A DNA stretch of 64,000 bases from Aselliscus stoliczkanus (taxonomy: Eukaryota; Chordata; Mammalia; Chiroptera; Hipposideridae). The notes below the pieces were generated by a model. The model saw only the letters and a list, made by a program, of their open reading frames with translations. It made no database searches and had not been told where the DNA came from. The position numbers were made by a program, and so were the translations under genes. The number at the start of each line of letters is the position of its first letter. The first letter of the stretch is position 1. Positions 47,749 through 59,419 of the stretch are shown piece after piece. The DNA lies in the NCBI GenBank assembly GCA_033961575.1, contig CM066729.1:31158501-31222500 (forward strand), given 5' to 3'.

Positions 47749-48560
47749 TTAAAAAAGCCCTTTTAACATTTGTTGCAATGCTGGCTTGGTGGTAATGAAT
47801 TCCTTAAGCTTATTCTTTTCTGAGAAGCTCTTTATTTCTCCTTCAATTTTAAGTGAGAGCCGTGCTGCGTAGAGCAATCTTGGTTGTAGGCCTTTATTTT
47901 GTGTCACTTTGAATATCTCCTGCCGCTCCCTTCTGGCCTGCAGAGTTTCTATAGACAAGTCAGCTGTTAGTCTAATAGGAGTTCCTTTGTATGTAACCTG
48001 CTGTCTTTCTCTTGCAGCCTCTAGGATTCTGTCTCTGTCTTTAATCTTTGCCATTTTAACTATGATGTGTCTTGGTGTGGACCTGTTTGGGTTCAGCTTG
48101 TTTGGAACGCTCTGCACTTCCTGGGCATGTATGTTGATTTCCTTCACCAGGGTAGGGAAGTTTTCAGTCTATTTTTTCAAATACATTTTCGACACCTTGC
48201 TTCTTCTCTTCTCCTTCTGGTACTCCTATGAGTCTAAGGTGGTTGCGTTTCACCTTGTCCCATAGGGCTCTTAAAACTATTTTCATTGTTTTTTATTCTT
48301 TGGTCTTTTTGCTGTGCCAACTGGGTGATTTCTGCTATTTTATCTTCTAAATCGCTGATCCGCTCCTCTGCTTCATCTACTCGACTGGTGATTCCTTCGA
48401 GTGTGTTCTTCATTTCAGTTATTGTATTCTTTAGTTCTAACAGGTTCCTTAAACATTCTTATCATCAGTGTTCTAAACTCTGTCTCTGAAAGGTTGGCTC
48501 CCCTCTGATTCATTTAGTTTCATTTCTAGAGGTTTCTTCTGATCTTTTACTTGTGACATG
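47749..48560 (-). pseudogene. L1 ORF1 remnant
   Basis: The C-terminal part is open from about 48147 to 47749. It carries typical ORF1p pieces PRHIIVKMAKIKDRDRI, YKGTPIRLTADLS and LQARRERQEIFKV, which belong to the RNA-binding and C-terminal domains of the L1 nucleic-acid chaperone. The N-terminal coiled-coil portion upstream (to about 48560) is not in the same open frame, so the gene is broken. It sits correctly between the 5' UTR and the ORF2 start of the antisense L1. Confidence 0.75.
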
Positions 48561-48918
48561 TTTCTTTGTTTCCCCATTCAGGCTGTCGCTCTGGGATTGC
48601 TTTGATGTATTAGATAGATCACCAGGAGAGCCCTGGCTGGATCACGGGCACACAGCTCATGGCCCAACACTCCCAGGAAAACTCCCAGTCTCAGCCTGTC
48701 CCAATCAGCCGCTCGCAGATCAGGCCGAGCAGCCCGACAACCAATCACCAGCCTGGCAACTCTGCAAATGCAGTGCGGAAAGCTGGGACCCGAGGCTGCT
48801 TGCGCACTCCCGCGTCTCAGTGAGCAGCCTGTTAGAGCCAGAGCACACCCACCAGGTGTTTCCCTGGCAACGCAGTATAAGCCGGGCAGAGGGTGGGGAT
48901 CCAAGGCCGCAGGCGCAT

Positions 48919-48954
<36 letters not shown>

Positions 48955-49607
48955 ACACACACTTCTGCGCCAATTCCACCAGACCAATTAGGTCCTGGAC
49001 CTGATCCTTCGTGGGAGGGCCCAAGCCCAACAAAACGGCGCCCTCCCTACACCACTCGCGTGCAGGCTCCGCACCACGGGAACAATAATCCAAAACCCTC
49101 CAGCCTTTGCACCAAAGGTGCTCAGCTCAGTCCGTCCCCGCAGGCTCCCGGGTCCGGCTCACACAGCCACTCCCTCCACCAGGAACCAGGTAAGTGCTCA
49201 CCGGCGAGCAAGCCCGGGCGCCGACCCCACTGATTCTCCAGCCACTCTTAGCCTCACCAAGCTGAGCAAAGAGAGTCCTCACTAATTTACTGCCAGGTGT
49301 CTTAGAACTCCTCTTCCTGGCAAAAGAGCTCTGGGCTGGTGAGCTCGGTGTGCGGCCGGAGGGTCTCTCCCCCAACCGGAGAAGCTTCCCCACATCTGGG
49401 ACCTCCCTCACGGGGTTCACCCTCTCTCGTCTCCGCCCGTCCTCCCAGACCTGATGCGACTTCCTCTTTAAGTTCTTCGTTTAGTGGTTCTGTTCCTCCA
49501 GTGTTCCGGGGACCTCCATGGTTGAATGCTGTATAAATTGTTTGTAATTTTTGGTGTGAGCCAGGGAGGCAGTTAGCACAGCGCCTGTCTATTCCGCCAT
49601 TTTACCC
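48500..49607 (-). promoter_or_regulatory. L1 5' UTR / promoter region
   Basis: This GC-rich 5' UTR of the antisense L1 contains a (CA)n tract at 48919-48962 and would drive transcription toward the PPM1L 3' end if active. No transcription data are available; the role is inferred from L1 biology. Confidence 0.5.
48919..48962. repeat. (CA)n microsatellite in L1 5' UTR
   Basis: About 44 bp of CA repeats with one T interruption. It creates long His-Thr and Cys-Val artefact frames on both strands. Confidence 0.95.
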
Positions 49608-49619
49608 TTGCTAATTCTT

Positions 49620-51705
49620 AAAACATGCTTTGTCCGTTTTTTATTTTTACTACTGTTAAGGGGCAAACTGTTTAACCAAGGGTTGATTATGATAATTTTT
49701 ATGTGTTTAGTGATAACCACACCATCATTTGTACAATCACTTTAATAAATCCAAGTTAAGGGCTTTGAAGTGGGAATGTAGTAACTGTTCATTTTAACAA
49801 GCCATCATAGGGATTTTCACAATTCAAAACTCGACCAAAAAACAAGCAAGCAGCAAAGATGTAGATTATATTTAGAGATGTGGTTCCATTTATTCTAGAA
49901 GTCCTATAATCTGGCAGTATTGAAACACAAAATGCCCTCTGACATTTGCCAAATCCAAATTAATCTCAAAAACCTCCAGGGACCAGAGTCCCTAGCTCTC
50001 AGCAAAAGAGCGTACTGTGAAGGCTCAGGTGGCAGATTGGGGTGGGGGGCGGGCTAGGGGGCAGGGCAGTCTCCCTGGGTCGCTGGCTGCATCTGTAGGG
50101 GAAGGACTGTGTGTTAGCCTCCATCATCACCTTTTGTGATGAGGAAATTCAGAGGGTAAATGTGATGTCATGCATTATCTCAACATATTTCTAGATGACT
50201 TAGAAAATGCATAATTTAAAATGTGTTTTAAATAGTCAAGGGATTGGGGGAAAAAAACCTTTCGATACCCAGATATTAAAAATTTAAAAAGCAGATTATC
50301 TAAAATTTGGATTATCAGACTTTTACCATGCACTGGTTGTATATAATCATGGTTTTTGACATCAGCACAGTTGAAGGCAGTTGTTCCTACTCTTCGCCTA
50401 TACAAACAAATGCAAGGCTTCCCACTGAGTGTATTGATATCAGTTTTATATTTTAAACAAGGATAACAATATCTATTTTCTTCATGGCAAAGCAAAACTA
50501 AATAGCAGACTTTTATTTTTAACCACAGAAGTCATCACCTCTTTCTAAATTCTTTGCCTAGTCATTTCCCCTAGACATCTCTTTCTATTTATGCCAATTG
50601 CTTCTTTATCCTAGTGGTATTTATGATTGCTAAATTATATTAGGTTTCTTATGAATTAGAATAATAGACAGTGAATGAGAAGAGATTGGGAATATCTCGT
50701 GATCAGAAGTGGAGTCTTTGTTGTTGTTTTGTTTTTAACCATGAGAACAAATAAAAGGAAAATCAAATTAAGTCAAGACAATTCTGATTTGGTAAGATTA
50801 AAACCATAGGTGGAGCCCAATTTTTAAGGAAGGAAAGGAGGGTGGAAGAGAGTAAGAGAAAAAAACCCCACATAGTTGAGTAGTGTTTTTCATGAACGGA
50901 ATATCTCAAACGTTCTGATCTCTTTCCCTGCTGAATTTTGAAAAAGTAACTTTGTATAAGCGTTTACTATATCTATTCCAACACCAAAAAATTTTTCCAT
51001 CAGCATTTTATTGCTTTTTTAAAAATCACAAGAGGCTTTTTGTTTATAAAAATGTACCAGGATCCATGATTTATTAGACAATGCTTTCTTTTGGGGGTCT
51101 GCTAATTGTATTTAATAATTAAATCCCAGGTCAAAATGACTACTCAAATTAATCAGGCTTTCTGTTAATACTACCCAAAATAAATGCAACGGAACCTTGG
51201 CAAAACTGCATTACCCTTGGTACTCTCCGGAGGTGTTTGTACCTACTATTCTATGTTTATCTCTAAGAGATATTTGAAACAAAGTTGAAATGTCGATTTG
51301 GCATAAACCCAGAGTACATGGCGGTGCCCTGTCACGCTAGGTGCATGTGTGTCATTCAGGCCCTTCTGATATGTGCTAGGGGTAGATTATCCTCATAGAG
51401 ACTGATGTGTTCATGCAATCACTGATTCTCTGTTGTACACAAGATGAACAGCTAGAAATTCATCCTTAACGAGAAGATTAAAGCAAACATAAACACATTA
51501 AAATTATTGGACTTTATAAATGGGACTGCTGCTGGTTTTTTGTTTTTGTTTTTTTTAATTTGGTTGAACTCATTTTCCATTCTAATGTCTACTCTGGATT
51601 TTTATAATTTCTTAATGCTTTTGAGTTAGAGTAGCTGTTTTGTTTGGAGTCCAGAACTGAAAGCAAAGAAATAATTCAAGATCAATGCATAGCATGTACC
51701 AATCA
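49620..51705. other. intergenic DNA, nothing identified
   Basis: No exon or confident repeat was seen. A G-rich GGGGTGGGGGGCGGGC patch lies near 50039. Confidence 0.4.
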
Positions 51706-51714
51706 TATCAGGTT

Positions 51715-51940
51715 CTGGAGAGGGCTGTCTTCCGGGGTGCAGACTGTGGACTTGCTGCTTCCTCTGGTGGAAAAAAGAGAGACCAACCCTCACGAGGTCA
51801 TTAACCCATTCATGAAGGTCTAACCCTCATGATCTAATTGCCTCCCAAAGGCGCCTCCTCCAAAAACCATCACATTGGCCATTAGAGTTCAACATACAAA
51901 TTTTGGGAGGACACAAGCATTCAATCCATTACAGAGGGCC
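51715..51940 (-). mobile_element. MaLR-type LTR fragment, antisense
   Basis: TCATGATCTAATTGCCTCCC, AAAGGCGCCTCCTCC, CATCACATTGGCC and TTTGGGAGGACACAAGCATT are reverse-strand phrases of MLT1-type MaLR LTRs. No internal genes are present. Confidence 0.65.
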
Positions 51941-51984
51941 ACAATTGGTGAAAAATTTCCTTGATGAGAAATGTTTTAATTATC

Positions 51985-52270
51985 TATTCATAACAAACTC
52001 CCACACCTCCAAACTTGGTAGGTCAAAGCAAAATTTAGAATTTCTCATGGTCCTGTCAGTTGATGGGGTTCAGTTAGGAGGTTTGCAACTGGGGGCTAAT
52101 GCAGTTGGGGCGGGGTTGTATGGAGGCTCAGCTCCAAAATGAGTGCTTCACTCACATGCCTGGTGCCTCGGCTGGCTCGGCAGGAGCATGAAAAGCTGGC
52201 TGGGCCTTCCTCCCAGGGTATCGGGCACAGGATAACTGGACCTCTTCCAGAAGCGTGATTCTAAAAGACT
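51985..52270 (-). mobile_element. old LTR-like repeat, antisense
   Basis: AACAAACTCCCACACCTCCA, TTAGAATTTCTCATGGTCCT, TCACATGCCTGGTGCCTCGG and AACTGGACCTCTTCCAGAAG resemble the reverse of a common mammalian LTR-like repeat, perhaps related to the one at 7325-7905. The family name is uncertain. Confidence 0.4.
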
Positions 52271-52274
52271 GAGA

Positions 52275-52888
52275 TGGAAGCTGCAAGGCTCCGTTTGAAG
52301 GATATTTCATCGGGACTTTTTGTGTCCTCATGTGTTTGGAACCGAGAGACCCTCAAGGAGCTGTAAAGGAGGGGTGTTTGCAAGGCTTGCCCCTCTGGCT
52401 GTTGCTTTTGCAAAGCTGGCCCAGCACTTCAGCATCCGGAGGCGACCTTGGTCTCCGTGCAGATAAAGCACCTCAGTGCACGGAAGTGGATTCGATACAT
52501 TGGGTACATGAAGGCACAGTACATGCTGGAATGCAAACGGGAGTTGTGGGGAGATAGCCAGCAGGCACGCACTTGTCACAGACCTTGGAGAGAATAAATG
52601 TTTCTTCCTTTGATGTTTCTTAATAAAAGGTCTGGCTCGGCCCAATTCGGGGCCTTCAGTCCTAATGAGACTCTTGGTCCTTTGGGCCCAGCTTGCACCT
52701 AAACTACTGTCTCTTTGTGTTTTTTCTAACCTTCACCGCCCCTTCCCGAGTCTCACTGCTCTTTGTCATGCAGGACTTGACACTCATGGGGATTCACAGT
52801 ATATTATATGGGGACGCAAAGTATTCTGTTTGGATATTGGTGGGACAGGAAGGCTTGAGAATTTGGAGGGATCTGGGTACACACAGTT
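52275..52888. other. intergenic DNA, nothing identified
   Basis: No exon or RNA gene was recognised. The frames at 52328-52645 are chance frames without domains. Confidence 0.4.
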
Positions 52889-52889
52889 C

Positions 52890-52890
<1 letters not shown>

Positions 52891-52922
<32 letters not shown>
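52891..52922. repeat. (CA)n microsatellite
   Basis: About 32 bp of alternating CA, uninterrupted. Confidence 0.95.
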
Positions 52923-52924
<2 letters not shown>

Positions 52925-52929
52925 TTGCA

Positions 52930-53215
52930 TCTCAAACTTTTAAATAAATTTAGGCTCATGACAGAATAGTTTTGACACACATCATTTTTAATGGCTGTAT
53001 TATATTCAAACTTAGGACAACACTGAAATTTAATCAATGTTCACTTAACGCTGAAAGACTTTTAATTTCTTAAAAAATAAATAACACAGCAATGAACATC
53101 TCTGATCAGTTCCTTACGAAAGATTCCTAGCAGAATTTCTGAGGCAAAGATTATGAATATTGGAAAGGCAAACTGCTAAATTGCCTTTCAGAAACATCTA
53201 ACAATTTACACACCA
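52930..53215 (+). repeat. probable old L1M 3' fragment
   Basis: TTTTTAATGGCTGTATTATA, AACACAGCAATGAACATCTC, AGGCAAAGATTATGAATATT and AACTGCTAAATTGCCTTTCA form a series typical of ancient L1M 3' regions. Confidence 0.5.
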
Positions 53216-53219
53216 CCTG

Positions 53220-54075
53220 TGGTGTAGGAAATGCTCAGAACCTTGTTAGGTCCCATAAATCCGCTGTTGTCCCCTTCTCCTTATGTTCTGTTTTTGCCAT
53301 GCCGATAGTGGCCATGACCTTGCCTAGGGCACACACCACCTGATTCACCATTTTATTAGAGAACTTCCTTCTCTCATGAAGCATTACGACTGGGTCTAAA
53401 GCCGTGTTTCCTCACCTGGACAGTTCCCGGCTGGTGTGGGGTGGCGGTGTGGAGCCTTCCCACAGCATGGCGCAGGGGACAGCGTGGGATGGAGGGGGTT
53501 CTCTTTGGTCATGAAAGGAGGGATTTGTCATCTGGAACTGGCAGTCCAGTTCCACTGGGGCACTGGGGCTGGAGATGGACAGACCAGTTTTCTAACTGGG
53601 TTTGGGGAGTCCTTCTCATGGGATGGACCTGGTGGTCTCATCTAGGAAGGGGACAGGCCAGTTACCACCACACGGATGCCAGAGAAGAAACTTGGGCAGT
53701 CAGCCTGGACCCCACTCCTCCACCTCCTGGCCGGCAGACAGTTCCACAAAGGCCCAGAGACGCCTGCCTGCCTTTCTTCCCTGGTCTCCATTCTCCCAGC
53801 CCTGGTGCTGAGTTCAGGCTCGAGGCAGTGGGAAGTAAAGAAAGCAACAGCGGAGTGGGCGAGCAGGGCATGGCGATGGACAGCAAGCCCAGGGCCCTGG
53901 GAGAGTTGCGTCTGCGTTAAGCTTGGGTGGGCAGCTCTGCCGCGGGGCTGGTGAGGCCCCAAGAGCCTCAGCTTACTTTTGACCGGCCGCAGCACCATGC
54001 CTTAAAATGACTTCTGTAACCAGTACAGTGTGGATTCTCGGTGACCGATTCTGAAATATATTTTAGAAGCCCAGA
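53220..54075. other. GC-rich intergenic DNA
   Basis: Overlapping open frames on both strands (up to 159 codons at 53441-53920) arise from GC richness. None has a recognisable domain, splice borders or a good start context, so I do not call a gene. Confidence 0.45.
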
Positions 54076-54079
54076 AGCA

Positions 54080-54240
54080 GTTTTTCATCAATAACAAAAA
54101 TAACTAACAGTTCTATAGCATTTCCTATGTGCCAACAAGCCTATGAGGTAGGTCATTTTCCACTTTTTCATAGGCAAAGAAACTGGAGCACAAAAAAGGT
54201 GAAGTGACTTGCCCAACGTCCCAGACTAGTAATCAGAGGG
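54080..54240 (-). repeat. MIR SINE relic, antisense
   Basis: TTCCTATGTGCCAACAAGCC, TATGAGGTAGGTCATTTTCC, CAAAGAAACTGGAGCACAAA and GACTTGCCCAACGTCCCAGA follow the reverse MIR pattern. Confidence 0.8.
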
Positions 54241-54244
54241 GCTT

Positions 54245-56770
54245 AATAACACAAGAGCCCACCTTAGTGTGAATGCCATTGGGATTTGAAACGGCAAATA
54301 TAGTCCCCACTACAGGTCGCTCGAGGGTTGCAATAATATCGTTTTACTGTGTTCTTTTCTCCTGGGTAGTTGATACCCTTTCATTAAAATGGTAGGAAAC
54401 AAGTGGACGTCTGTGGTTGTCAAAGACCCCGGCTTCTGTTTGGAACTGTCGCACTGGTCATGACCCTCATCCCCTTCCAGAACCCTGTCCCCTGCACTGC
54501 CCAAGGCATTTCCGTAAGGAAGCTCCCTAGCCATGTATACTGAGGACACATTTTTGTTTTGAAATGTGCAGCAAATTGTATGATGTCATCCTGGCCTCCA
54601 GTGTTCTCCGGCTGGGGCCTGGCTCCAGGAACACGTCATACAGGGAGCCTGCTGCTGAGGACAGCACTTGCCCACCATGGAGTCACTGCCCATTCCCAAT
54701 TTGTTGCTGCCCATTGGTGTCTTGCACTGTGGTGTGTCCCTGTAACTTCAAGATGTCCAGGGGCCACACCTTGAAATCCTTTGGAGACTGCAGCCTGGCT
54801 TCTCCAAGTCCCTCTCAGTCCCGAGTCGGGGGAAATGCTTTCTGGAAATCGCTGTGATTCCAAAGAGGGAGGTTCCTCCTGAGGCCCCCCAACCTAACTC
54901 AGGGGCAGGAAGGAACAGCAGTGGAGCTGGACCTGGAACATTCCAGTCCTGGCGTGGCCCATGGCCTTGGGGAAGACCCATGGCACTCCTGAACCTCCGT
55001 GCTCTCACAGGAGTCCCTCTTCTTGGCAAAGGTCCCTTCTAACTGTTCTTCCCTCTCAACAAACCAGCATCCATGGTTCTGCACTTACTAAATTATAGTT
55101 TCTCCATTTTATTAATCAAAAACCACCCCAATAAAGCTTGTTTAGCAACGGGTGACCATGGCTACTCAGTTGATTAAATTCTAGCCAACAGCAACATTTT
55201 TCTTAGCTTGAGGAATCAACCTCAGGTGGATTCCTCTCAGCTTTTGGAATGTTGAACGTTGTATTAATACATAAGTTCCATGAACTCCTTCCCTATCACA
55301 GAGAAACCTGGAAACCATAGTGAGATAATTCCTAACATCTCGCCCAGCTCTAATGTGTTTCACTACCCCTGGCTGTGTTGTCCACACTCAGGACTCAAAG
55401 GCTATCCAAATACAGGTTGTGCTTTTCTTACCTTAATACAGGGCAGGGCGATGGCGCCCATCCTCGTTGTGCCCTTCTTTGTCCTCACAAGACCCATGAG
55501 ACAGCTCTTCCCTTGGCCAGATTCTGCCAAGGGACTGTCCACTCCAATTACCCCTTGGCCTTCAGGGTGTTTCCCATGCTTGCTTCCATCACCTACCAAC
55601 ACTCCCAATGGCACGGGACATCTATCTTGATACAGACTCCTTCAAGGTTTGTTCCCACTTAACCACACGTGGGATAATCAAGGGGCTGGAGAGAGAGCGG
55701 GTCCCAGTGAGTTAGTCTTCGGCTCACACAAAATCCAGGAGTTGGCTTATCAAGATTAGTTCCTAGTGGATTAAAGGGTGTAAGAACCCCAAAGACAGCA
55801 GAATGGGTCTGCCACAATTCTCAGTCACTGTTCCCCCCCCACCCCAAATCTGGTCTTCTTCCAATTCCTTTCTCCATCCTGCAGTAACTGCCTACCAGAC
55901 CCCAAGAAAAAAGGGCTTTATCCCCAACCTTGTGCCCAGAAACACTGTTGTTATAAATTGCTCAGCTCTGGACCCCTCCACTTCTGGTGAGCGATGGGAA
56001 CATGATAATGCCAAGACCGTCTAGGGTAAAGCCAGGTAAAGATTAACGGTGCAGGGGCAACCCTCTCACGGAAGGGCCCAAAGCACTGGCTCCAAGTGAG
56101 CCCAGAAACCAGGTCCACTCGAGCCAGCCTCAGGATTGCACGTGAGCCCCTTTCACGCCCTACGTGTGGCAGATTTTATTACTGTACCCAAGTATTCATT
56201 CCCCGCCGTGGAGAACAATACATTCTGGCCTGCCACATGACTTGCACGATTTCCTGTGAGAACACCACACTCCCTTCCCGGGGCCTGGCATGAAATTGAC
56301 TTTGGTTAATGGACTTATACACCGATGTTTCTGCCAGCTCTCTACTCCTTCCCTCTATAAGAACTTCGTGTTTTCAGTAAGAATGGCCCTTCCGCCTGCG
56401 TCCCGAGATGCAGATACATGTTACCAGGGTTGTGGCCAATGACGACAGTGCATGCAATGTGGATGAAGGGAAAACACGGAATTGTTCTTGCAGCATAATC
56501 TGGCAAAAGCGAATGTGCCAGGGGTCACAAACTCAATGCTTTCAGGCACGCAGAGTGATGGAGCAAGGCAGAAAGAATGTGTTAAGAGGCAGGGCTGTGG
56601 CCGACAGGAGAGAGTTAGCCTAAGGTTAGGCTCCAGAATTAAATTTTGTGATAGTTAAAAAAAAATGCAGTTTATGTGGTTAAACATCAGAGGCCAGTAT
56701 TTTAATAACACCACTGACTAATATTTTCTACCTGGAAGCTTCAGTACTAGGAAACATATAGTTAAAAACA
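54245..56770. other. intergenic DNA, no gene recognised
   Basis: This is moderately GC-rich. Open frames on both strands at 54310-55660 lack domains. The segment at about 56160-56640 (TTATTACTGTACCCAAGTAT, TTGGTTAATGGACTTATACA, AATGTGGATGAAGGG) looks like a degraded repeat of uncertain family. Confidence 0.35.
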
Positions 56771-56776
56771 AAAAAT

Positions 56777-57187
56777 GGGGCTGGCCAAGTGACTTGTTGG
56801 TTAAGAGGTAGCTTGGGAGCACAAACTGAGCAGCAGGGCCACTGGTTCAGATCCCCCATGGGCCAGTGACGCTGCGCCCTCTACAGCTAAGATGGTGAAC
56901 AACAGCTCGACCTGGAGCTGGGCTGCTGTGAGTCACTGGCATAGGCTGCAGTGGGGCTGGCTGGCAGCAGGCATGAGCTTTCGTGAGCTGCCATCCAGAG
57001 GCCGGCGAGTGACTGCCTCACCCGGGAAGAGCGCAATGATACCAACATGGGTCAGTGAAGCGACGTCCTCCACAACTAGACTGAAGAACAAAAGGACAGC
57101 AACTTGTCTGTTCCCCTTCTCCCAATTCCCCAACGCTGTTTCCCTCCCCCAATTCCCCAATAAAATCTTAAAAAAAAAAAAAAAAAA
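56777..57187 (+). mobile_element. long composite bat SINE (first of tandem pair)
   Basis: The head GGGGCTGGCCAAGTGACTTG is a divergent version of the GGGCCGGCCGAGTGG module. The body includes GGAAGAGCGCAATGATACCA, and the end CCCCAATTCCCCAATAAAAT precedes a poly(A) tail of about 18 A. It is more diverged than its downstream partner, so probably older. Confidence 0.85.
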
Positions 57188-57189
57188 TA

Positions 57190-57613
57190 GGGCCAGCCAA
57201 GTGGCGCGTTGGTTAAGCACTGGTTTTGGGATGCCAGCGGCCCCGGTTCGGATCCCACATGAGGGCCAGTGACACTGCCCTCTACAGCTAACAACAGCTC
57301 CACCTGGAGCTGGGCTGTGCAAGCCCCGGTGATGGTGTGGGCTGCTGCCCCTGCTGCAGTGGGCTGCCATAGGCTACAGTGAGCGGCCCGCAGCCAGCGT
57401 GAGCTGCCAATAGCCGCGGTGAGTGACATCCAGAGGCCAGCGACCGATCTGCCTCATCCGGGAAGAGCGCAATGACAATACCAACAGTGAAGCAACATCC
57501 TCCGCAACTAAACTGAAGAACAAAAAGACAGCAACTTGTCTGTTCCCCTTCCCCGATTCCCCAACGCTGTTCCCCTCCGCCAATTCCCCAATAAAAATAT
57601 ATAAAAAAAAAAA
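57190..57613 (+). mobile_element. long composite bat SINE (second of tandem pair)
   Basis: It begins GGGCCAGCCAAGTGGCGCGT immediately after the A tail of the preceding SINE and in the same orientation. The body is very similar to the copy at 30670-31092 but retains the terminal CCAATTCCCCAATAAAAA module. It probably integrated into the A-rich tail of the first copy, a favoured target of the L1 endonuclease. Confidence 0.88.
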
Positions 57614-57614
57614 T

Positions 57615-58330
57615 TATAACCCAACCTCTTTTAGCCACCAATCTCTAGTTGAGAAGGAACAATCTTCTGAAATTTGGCAATTATTCACATTTTACTTGTT
57701 GGCTTTTTTTTGTCTTAAATTGAAGGGAATTTATTTTAAAAGTTCTCTCAAAAAATTCTTTTGAGTTAGCTTCCCAAATATAAACTTGTACAAAACTGAT
57801 CAAATCAAATCATACCACAAAAACAACCATCTGTCTGAAAGAGACTCCTATATGAATGGGGATTAGCAAGGGCATAGATAATTACACAGAGTATTTCACT
57901 TAATTGCTTTTACTGTAACTGGATAAGGTCCGAGGCCAGGGAAACAAAAATAGCATTGTTATAGAGGAATCACACACTGTAATAGTTCTAATTGAAATTT
58001 TTTCTTTTAGGAGAATTATTAATATTTGTATATGACAAGAGCTGACTACATACTTTCAAGTTTACATTTTCTGCCAAAGGATTTGATCATCTGCCATCAT
58101 GTAATCCAGAAAAACAGAAATCAGTTGTCCCCTACCAGCCAAAATAGATAATGGCACAATCGCAAGAATACAAGGCAAAGGGTGTTCCTCTCTGACCTTC
58201 AGTAGCAGGTCCAGCAAGAGATACATCGCCACTCCCATGAATAAATAAATGTGCTTCCACATGACATGACAACCAGATCCGATTTTAGACCACACATTAG
58301 GGCTTTTCTCCTAATGTGAAACTAGTAAGA
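57615..58330. other. B3GALNT1 3' flank
   Basis: No repeat was recognised. The minus strand at 58295-58062 has a 77-codon hydrophobic frame starting at GTG (first ATG 11 codons in). It matches nothing that I recognise and is treated as unproven. Confidence 0.35.
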
Positions 58331-59419
58331 ATAGAGCGGCACTGTTTTTATTTTTTTTCCTCTTTATTCTCAAACTGATGGTTAATGAGAAAACACATGG
58401 AGCAGATTAATGCCATAACGCAAATCCTTCGTCTTCTCTTTCCATCTCAAGTGATGGAAGATGATGCTCTTTTCATTATATTCTGGCCACCAGGTTCTCT
58501 CTTTTTTTTTTCCGCCTTTTGAGTCCTTTCCAAAAGGAAACATACTGCCTGGCATTCTATACTATTCCTAATTCCCAGGGAGAAAATGAGACTGATGACG
58601 TGACACCTAAAAACATTGGGATTATACTTTTAAAAAGAAGACAATAATTCAGATCTTCTTTAATTCTTCTCTGTATTACCACAGTAAAATATTTCTCAAA
58701 GTCAAAGAGATAACTGATACGCAATAAGGACCAAGGACGTTACATTAATGGAGCTATCAGTAGTAAACTTATCAGTGAAGTAACTGGAAAAAAGCTCAAA
58801 TGTAAAGGGTTATTCACCATTCTGTTTACAGTATTGAAACAACCACAACATTCAAACACCCAGAAAGTTCTAAGCAATATTAAATAATAATGGATATCTC
58901 TTGACATACTGCGATATCTTGAGGTACCTTCTGAATGACCAAAAACATGACATTTTGGTTGATATGACTCTAGTTTTTTACACAGAACTATGTATTTTTT
59001 AAAAATTGGAAATCCATGTTAAGAGATACACACAATCCTTAACTGACTAGACTGTTCAATAAATAGAGCTCCACACTGTTTTGTTGTTATGCACTAATGA
59101 GTTATAATTCAGTGAAACTCTTTTAAGAAGTTCTAGTCTACAGAATGACATATTCAAACTGTTTGGTCCTATTATTAGCAAAACCCTTCGAATTCTTTTA
59201 TGTTTAGTTCCTCTGAATATCATCTTTAAAGGGCCTGATTGATTTCTGTCAAAATATATCACAAGTGGAACCCCGCCGTCTCTAGCCTATGGGTTCTTTG
59301 TGTCAGTTCTGTGTAAGCCAGCACAGCGACCTTCCCGCGGGTTTTCCACTGGAGATTTTACAGTACCAGACCTCCCACCAAGTACCCGTCCTTCTCTAGA
59401 TTTGTAGCAGAAGGTCCAA
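58330..59419 (-). other. B3GALNT1: B3GALNT1 3' UTR (end tentative)
   Basis: The region follows the stop codon on the minus strand. Two AATAAA signals in minus-strand sense lie at 58363-58368 and 58347-58352, suggesting cleavage near 58330 and a 3' UTR of about 1.1 kb. Other signals cannot be excluded. Confidence 0.4.

Larger units (their letters stand above)
46352..49607 (-). mobile_element. internally deleted antisense L1 with both ends
   Basis: A 3,256-bp L1 lies in reverse orientation between copies of TTGCTAATTCTT (46340-46351 and 49608-49619). Read on the minus strand it has a 5' UTR from 49607 (GGCGGAATAGACAGGCGCTG), ORF1 (about 48560-47749), the ORF2 start and endonuclease region (about 47700-47120), then directly the 3' UTR (about 47113-46400) and an A-rich tail (poly-T at 46352-46410). 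Most of ORF2, including reverse transcriptase, is missing. The intact 5' end means that its promoter region was retained. Confidence 0.85.

Noticed and set aside
47909..48265. 118-codon + strand frame
   Set aside because: It is the reverse-strand shadow of L1 ORF1.
48553..49233. Longest + strand open frame outside the known genes (226 codons)
   Set aside because: It starts at GTG, lies antisense in the L1 5' UTR and runs through a (CA)n tract that gives His-Thr repeats. No domain is recognisable. An antisense ORF0-like function, as proposed for primate L1, cannot be supported here.
53441..53920. 159-codon frame in a GC-rich stretch
   Set aside because: Overlapping open frames exist on both strands, as expected from GC richness; no domain, splice borders or ATG context support a gene.
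56892..57641. Several 100-145-codon frames on both strands
   Set aside because: They fall within SINE bodies and recur in other SINE copies (for example near 30650-31150), so they are repeat artefacts.
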